From Climacium dendroides (taxonomy: Eukaryota > Streptophyta > Bryopsida > Hypnales > Climaciaceae): 64,000 bases of DNA. A model generated the notes under the pieces. It saw nothing but the letters and a program-made list of their open reading frames with translations. It ran no database searches and was not told the DNA's origin. The stretch is taken from positions 28,413,538 to 28,477,537 of the forward strand of contig OX467091.1 of assembly GCA_950106755.1 (NCBI GenBank). Direction: 5' to 3'. A program made the position numbers and the translations under genes. The first letter of the stretch is position 1. Each line of letters opens with the position of its first letter. Shown piece after piece: positions 58,020 through 64,000 of the stretch.

Positions 58020-60524
58020 ACCCAAATGATTAAGAGGTCATCTGCCATTCGGGAAACTAGGACTTACTGTGATTCTTGTCTTCAGGTCTCAAGTCTAAGG
58101 TTCGATCACTTGAGTTCATGCGGTGGTATGAGGCTTGGTTTCAACTTCCAACAACCAATTCCCATTTCTTAGAAATGGGTGATATATTCATTCTTTGTGG
58201 AAAAGGGGGGGGGGATGATTGGACGAATGAATTGATCCTCTTGCTTAAGTAGATGTTTCTATAAGGTTGGAAGAAGTGAAAGTTGAATTCTGTTCAAAGA
58301 TTTTCGTATCACTATTATGATTCAGAAGTCTCCGACCGGAAGGCAAAAATCATCCCTTCCAGCCTTCAGGGAACGTCAATACCATATTACCATGACATTT
58401 TTTTTTTTGGGGGGGGCAGGAATTTGGTTTAGCAAATTGTACAAATTATACATTTATACATAATTTGGGAATGAACAATAACAAAATTAAAGCCCTTGCC
58501 AATGAATCTTGAATGAAACCTACCACTAGAAAATGCAAAGAGTAAATTACTTAAATATTTTTCGATTTTAGGGCTACAGTTTTTCACGGCCAGTCGGCTA
58601 TGTCACCATGTAGCATTCTTTACAGAATTACAATGCATATATTTATATGGTTAAACTATAAATGGAACCGGTTTTAAATGAAAACAAGGTTTCATGTAGC
58701 GGAGAAAGCTCAATGTGAAATCCCTACATAAGTACATTTGTATTCTTTGTAATTTGAAACCTCCAACCAAATTGTTCCGTAAAATATTTAATCCAAGCTG
58801 GAAAGCTCAAATGAATGAAGAAACACCTATACTATTTACTATCTCACCTTGCATGTTGATTTGTTTGTTGGCCAGAAATTCTGCATTTTAGATCTACATG
58901 ACTCAAGATTTATTAATAAGGTATTTATAACTATTTTACAGCTTATCTAATTTCTTGGCAATTTTAATATTTGGGATTTTTAGGACTATTTAGTACCCAA
59001 ATAAACAAATTTGAATCTGAGATTTGAAGAAGATGATTTTGTAGCAAACTTAAAGGAATCCTAAAAATATTGAATTTTATGTGGTGTACAAGTTCACTAA
59101 ATGAACTTTTTTATTAATGACTTTTGAAACGCGTAATGTTCTTTGAATGGTTCTTTTCATAAATGACCATCTTCAGAAAATTGTTACAAATGGGATTTTT
59201 ATAATATTTGTATAGTTTTTCCCTTTTTTTTTTAATTACACGTTAGAGCATATATTTTCTTGAAATTGGAACTATTCTAGAACTTTCTCCTACTTATAGA
59301 ATTTTTTGGTGGTTTTTTTTTTGGTAATTGCCTTCATCTTGAAAGTGAATACATTGGACATTACTTGGACATATTTCTTCAATGTTTTTTGAATATTTTT
59401 CTTTTAAATTTTGAAAGTATTCTACAAAAAAATCATGAGTATTGGACGAAGCACAACAAAATTATCAAATGTTTCTTGCAGTCACCTAGATCCATTAGAA
59501 ATTAGAAAAAATTTAGAATTTTCATTGTATTTTATTTACATTTCAATGTCAAAAGGCTCCCAATTCTATATTTGGAATGATGAACTAAGTGACTAGGAAG
59601 ATGTTTCATCTAAATCAAGATGTTTTATCCAAAATGATTCTGGAGAGTGCAAACCTTCAATGACCAATTTGATAAAATGGAGGTATCCAATAAACCAATA
59701 TGTACACAAAGAATAGAAGCAAAAATATACAAGATTTAGAATATTATTCTTTTGTTAAATTATCAACAACAACTTCAAGGGGCTCTAACTCTAATCCCTC
59801 AAGTTGACTTCACATAAATACCTAAATATGACCTATAAACAAAAACCGAATTATTTAATGCATTATTGCATTGAGATTTGTAACTTTAAAGGACAGTTTG
59901 TTTAATTGTTTAGATACAATTTTATGAAATGGAATTGGAGTTGGAGATGGAATAAGGTCATTCTATATTTAACTATAGTGAAAAGTGATTGAATGAGTAT
60001 TTTACCATAGTTTGTAACTTTGTATAATCATACTTTCTTAGTTTTTGTTGGATTTTATTCACAATTGAAGGGTGATTTTAAGAAATACTCATATTATTTT
60101 AGAGTCATGTATTGAGTGCTTGCAAGTTGCAATGTCTTTTTTTATAACTTTTCATACTTGATTTTTTTTGAGTTTACTAAAGTTTTGACTACTGAAAGCA
60201 ATACTTTTACTCTTTTAGAAACAAGCTTTTACGAGTTCTGAAGTTTACAGTTCAGATTTTAAGTATTTCACAAAGAATCATTATTTTATGATTATATGCA
60301 TTAGAAAATGACTACAAACTTCACCTTTTCTTCAATTACATATTTTTAAAATTCACCATGAAAAAATGAAAATTTAGTCTCTCTCCCTCTATATATATTT
60401 ATAGTTTGTACTCAAAGTACTTATAAGATGTAAGAATGAATCAATTGCAAACATATTTGATGAAGAGAAATATCGAAATTCTAAAAGTGAGTAGTCATCA
60501 GAATTACGGGTAGGATTCATGGTT
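58020..60524. other. AT-rich spacer, no gene
   Basis: Long AT-rich stretch with homopolymer runs (G run near 58205, T then G run near 58400-58417). No coding region, RNA gene or repeat family recognised. Confidence 0.4.
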
Positions 60525-60545
60525 TTTAGGGTTTAGGGTTTAGGG
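60525..60545 (+). repeat. Three tandem TTTAGGG telomere-type repeats
   Basis: Exactly three plant-type telomere heptamers, about 170 bp before GC-rich block 4. Short interstitial telo-boxes are common in plant promoters. Confidence 0.8.
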
Positions 60546-60709
60546 CATGGAGTTATTTTTCAAGTTTCACATTGAAGGGGCAAAATTCCTGCCTTCAGTT
60601 TTCAAAGTTTTTATGTTCTTACCTGAAGTTCATGACGAACTAATGGTCTAATAGGCTGCCAGCTCACTCCTTTGGATTCTCTACTCACAAATAACTAAGT
60701 TTGGAGAAT

Positions 60710-61080
60710 CCACAGGTCGTGGGCTGCCTGGCCGTCCGCTCGGCGGACACTGCACCGACCAAGCGGTCGGCGAAAGCAGCGACCCGTCTGTTGAGCGGAC
60801 AGGCCGACGGCCGATCGGTCGGGGCAGACGAAGTCCGTCTGTCCGCCCATCTACCCGTCCGCTCGGCGGACGGCCCGACGGCCAAGTGGTCGGTGCGGCC
60901 GTCCGTACGTCTTTGTCGACCGTGGGATGGGAGATGCGGATTCATACTGTCCGTCCGATCTTGCTGTCTGACCCGGAAGCCGACAGTGACGTTCGCCTCG
61001 TCGGTCGGTATAAAAAGCGGAGCGGACGGCTCATTCCGCACAATTATTTCCCTTGCGGAGTGGGTGATCCAACGGCTATT
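60710..61080 (+). repeat. GC-rich block 4 with GCTCGGCGGAC and GGTCGG motifs
   Basis: CGTCCGCTCGGCGGAC appears twice (near 60733 and 60858), interspersed with GCGGTCGGCG, ATCGGTCGGGG and GTGGTCGGTGC. The block precedes the gene at 61215 and contains its TATA box. Confidence 0.75.
61009..61016 (+). promoter_or_regulatory. TATA box of gene C
   Basis: TATAAAAA within CGGTCGGTATAAAAAGCGG, about 200 bp upstream of the ATG at 61215, at the end of GC-rich block 4. Confidence 0.55.
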
Positions 61081-61214
61081 GGTCTCTGTGCGCCCCTTCC
61101 GCCTTCGTGTGTGAACAATTGTGAATGAATGAGTGGTATTCACTAATTATTATAATCTGAAACCACTACACATTAATCATTCTAACGTTGAGGTCATTTA
61201 TAGAGAAGGGTACT

Positions 61215-62405
61215 ATGCCTCGCAAAGGAATTCCGGTTCTTTCCGGTTCTTCGAAGAAAAGTTTGAAGGGAAAACCACAAGAACTAGATTGGGATGTTTA
61301 CTTCGATGAATTCAATGTGGCAAAGGAGGGGTGGGAGTACAAGTCCGACAAAGTGTGGACTTGTACAATGTGCAAGAAATATGTGACCATGTCACATATA
61401 GCCAAATTGTGGCCAACAAATGACAGTTTGGAGAAGCAAGTGAGACGGTGGGAAGGCCCTATGAAGACGTGTACGAGCAGACACTTTGTAGAGAGATATG
61501 AAGAAATTTGGGCAACTTCAAATCTAGGTCCCTCGAAGCCTACCATCATGAACTATTCTACCATGGCAATGGTTTGGGCGGAGATTGTACTTCAGAAAGA
61601 CGTTGACTGGCGTATAGTTATAGGGATGAATAAAGAGACGAAGATGACATGTCACTCAGTTGTGGTGTTCACTAACTGGCGTGGCGAAAGTGATTGCATG
61701 CCGGCTTGGTCGAACCGAGGTCAATTTGGGTGCCCAAGTTGGCCTATGCAGGATGCAGAGGACAGTGATGCTGACGATGATGAAGAACCAGCTGAACAGT
61801 TGCCACCTCCACCTCCGGAGAGGCACGAACGCCAAGAAGAACGCGAAGACATAGAATACGAGAATCAAATGCGGGAAGCATTGAGGAGGAGTGTCGAGGA
61901 TCAAGGCCGACCTCGTGGATATCACACTTCACCTCGTCGTGAATGTGATGTACATGGCTCGCGACATGGAGGAAGTAGTTCACACTATAGCAACAACCCT
62001 CGAGATGGTGGTCCAAACGTAGAAGGAGGCTATAGAACTACGACCTATACGGACTACGGTGGTCTTTCACATGGCGGCCTTCAATATTACCCATGAACAA
62101 GGGGACCTCATGGAAACACCAGTTATACAGACTATGGTGGTTCGGAACAAGGCGGCTCGCGAAATTATCCGGGAATAGGGGGACATGATTTGTATGGGCC
62201 TCATGGAAGTTCTTACTACACTGGTTCAAGTCATGGAGGGACTGGAGGTTCACATGAATATGCTTCAGTTCCACCTCCAACTTTTGGAGGTCCTTATTAC
62301 GAAAATTATGGACAAGGGCGACAATCAAGCGGATATGGGCCATATGGTGGCTCCGGTTCTACGCCTCAAAGTCAAAATCATGATAGTAGTTCTGATTCTG
62401 AATGA
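61215..62405 (+). pseudogene. Accessory-type gene C: domain shared with gene A, Gly/Tyr/Ser-rich tail, one TGA
   Basis: ATG 61215 (MPRKGIPVLSG) is chosen because the frame upstream has no ATG. It runs 396 codons to 62405 with a single TGA at 62094-62096, probably from CGA. Residues about 25-145 contain WTCTMCKKYVTMSHIAKLWP, CTSRHFVERYEEIW and NYSTMAMVWAEIVLQKDVDW, matching gene A at 49419. The CTMC, H and later Cys could bind zinc; gene A lacks the first Cys. A proline/acidic linker (EEPAEQLPPPPPERHERQ) leads to a disordered tail with repeats of GGS.YTDYGG, SHGG and YGP.GG type. Function unknown. Its pairing with a hAT gene and the same GC-rich upstream block suggests a common mobile origin. 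Confidence 0.6.
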
Positions 62406-64000
62406 AGTATAGTGTTATTTTGTAGAAAAATACAAGGTGCCATTATGTAGTTATGGGCTTTGTTTTTTAATGTGGTTTCAAGTATAATGCATTGTCAATT
62501 TGTCATTTGCCATTTGGAAACAATGCAATAGTTGTAGGAATGTAAGTATGTTTGAACAAGTGAGATGTATGAAGAACTTGTTTTAGCCCCCAAAACGAAA
62601 GTGGTACAGGCTATAAGACTATTTTATAATATAATAAAATTATTTGCTTTTTACCTTGTAGAGTAAGTAGAGTTCCATACTATCACTCCAATATGAATGG
62701 TTAATTGTTGCAAGTGTTGAGTATGTGAATGATGTGGTGTAATGTATTTGAACATCGGAAGTTACATATTTTGGTCATTTGTAATGAATGCATACTGAAA
62801 ACCATGAAAGTTACGTGCTTGTATATAGAATTGCAAATGTACGGTTGTTTTTTGAGACAAAATGGTGTGACCAAATCATTTTTATAAAACCTTTGTCGAA
62901 TAACTCAACACCTTTTGGTATGCACCAAAAGAAATTTCATTATGTAATTAGCTTTGATGTTGTACTTCCCAAATGCTATTTTAAGTATTGGACCTTCACG
63001 ACAACAATTCAAGACTTATTCTTCTTCAGATATTTAACACTAGAAGAGTAAAAACAACAAGATGTCTTATTGTTGAAATTCATTGATGAAATGAATTCGA
63101 GCTCTCTGGATATTGAATAGGCAAGAATATAATGTACAAGTAAAAAATTAAAAATTAAAAATTAAAACAAGTTGCAATTATTTTCCTACCTACTATGACC
63201 TACTAGGCTACTACCTAGTGCAGTAGTGCCTACACTCCCCCCCGTCCCTTGTTTTGAGCAATTTAGGTCACAACTTCTATTCTCGGTCACTGATTGTGGA
63301 AAAAATGAGGTCTCCATTATCCCATATAACTTAATAAGCTTATCAATTTTTCCATCTTCAGAAAAAGTTTCAAAAAATCACGACAAAATTTCAAGTTGTA
63401 AGTACCTACCTAATAACCCCTAAACCCTCGAAGGGACCCTAAGCCCTTTAGAAGTGAACCTTCAACTCACAATTAGGCACTCACATACAATCATACATTC
63501 ATACACGATGTTTCCTTGGGTCCTTTAGTTGCCCTCCATCGTCATATCAATTATAGAGACATAGAGGTAAGTAAACGCTTACCATTTTTTATATTGTCAT
63601 TGACATTATTATAATAAACATCTTCAATCACATTTACTATACCACACAAATGAAGACAAGGACTTGTCAACCTAACAATCAATGAATCATTGAATCATCA
63701 ATCATCAATTAAAAATTGAATGAATAAAGAATTGCAAATTATTTCATATAATGATTTCGAGATTTCCAATTTTCCATCCAAACATACGATGACAAATGGC
63801 GTAAAGACTTCTAAGTTCTCCAAAATCATTGTGAATTAAAACATGCTCATTGATTACAAATGCTGAGATGCACCTTGCTGTAAAACAGCATTCACAATCA
63901 ATCCAATCATTGGTGATGAAACTGAGGTATATCATCTGTATATACTGTATTACTATGTAATTGACATGTAATTTAGTATATGTCTTTGCCTCTATGAATA
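62406..64000. other. AT-rich spacer to window end, no gene
   Basis: 3' flank of the preceding gene, then AT-rich sequence with short simple repeats (AAAATTAAAAATTAAAAATT near 63145; ATCAATCATTGAATCATC near 63680). No coding region supported. Confidence 0.4.

Noticed and set aside
53402..58030. Terminal inverted repeats and 8-bp duplication of the hAT element
   Set aside because: CAGACTC on the left and CAGATGAC on the right (reverse strand) share only CAGA, and flanking 8-mers do not match, so no boundary is claimed.

Overview
The window looks like nuclear DNA of a land plant. Almost all of it is transposable elements in different states of decay. The signs of a plant are a spliced plastid-type short PPR gene with canonical GT-AG introns, TTTAGGG telomere-type repeats, and plant-type hAT, CACTA-like and Ty3-type elements. 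I cannot place the lineage. A retrotransposon carrying a cytosine methyltransferase and the unfamiliar repeats fit a spore-bearing plant at least as well as a flowering plant, but this is weak inference.

Layout. 0-11 kb: two divergent, amber-interrupted genes, an unknown protein (70-1152, minus) and a DUF7869-type transposon protein (8361-11102, plus). Each is preceded by a cluster of about 20-bp odd palindromes, and several satellites lie between them. 11-33 kb: nested Ty3-type retroelements. Several roughly 3.3-3.6 kb units beginning TGT and ending ACA, with 5-bp target duplications, look like solo giant LTRs, and all carry relatives of one large ORF (copies A, B, C, E; D lies at 36.6-40.1 kb). 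A broken gag-protease block sits between two such LTRs. Copy E splits an older, decayed gag-protease polyprotein that carries a C5 cytosine methyltransferase-like domain, exactly at its ENV motif. 33.7-35.6 kb: the one apparently intact host gene, a four-exon THA8-like PPR gene. 40.8-45.2 kb: a pogo/Tc1-mariner-like element with TA target sites, itself split by a 2.1-kb CACTA-like element with a 3-bp duplication. 45.5-48.5 kb: remnants of another CACTA-like end and of a SWIM zinc-finger protein. 48.9-62.4 kb: a hAT transposase gene and two related accessory-type genes. Each is preceded by a GC-rich CGGTCGG block, and a fourth block in opposite orientation follows the hAT gene.

A common theme is decay by single in-frame stops. 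More than twenty are seen, most explicable as C-to-T changes at CAG, CGA or TGG codons, several confirmed against another copy in this window. This is what long-term CG and CHG methylation of plant transposons would leave.

The most interesting points are the giant LTRs with an internal ORF lying opposite to the neighbouring gag, the retroelement-borne DNA methyltransferase, the palindrome clusters shared by two divergent genes, and the paralogous accessory genes beside the hAT transposase.
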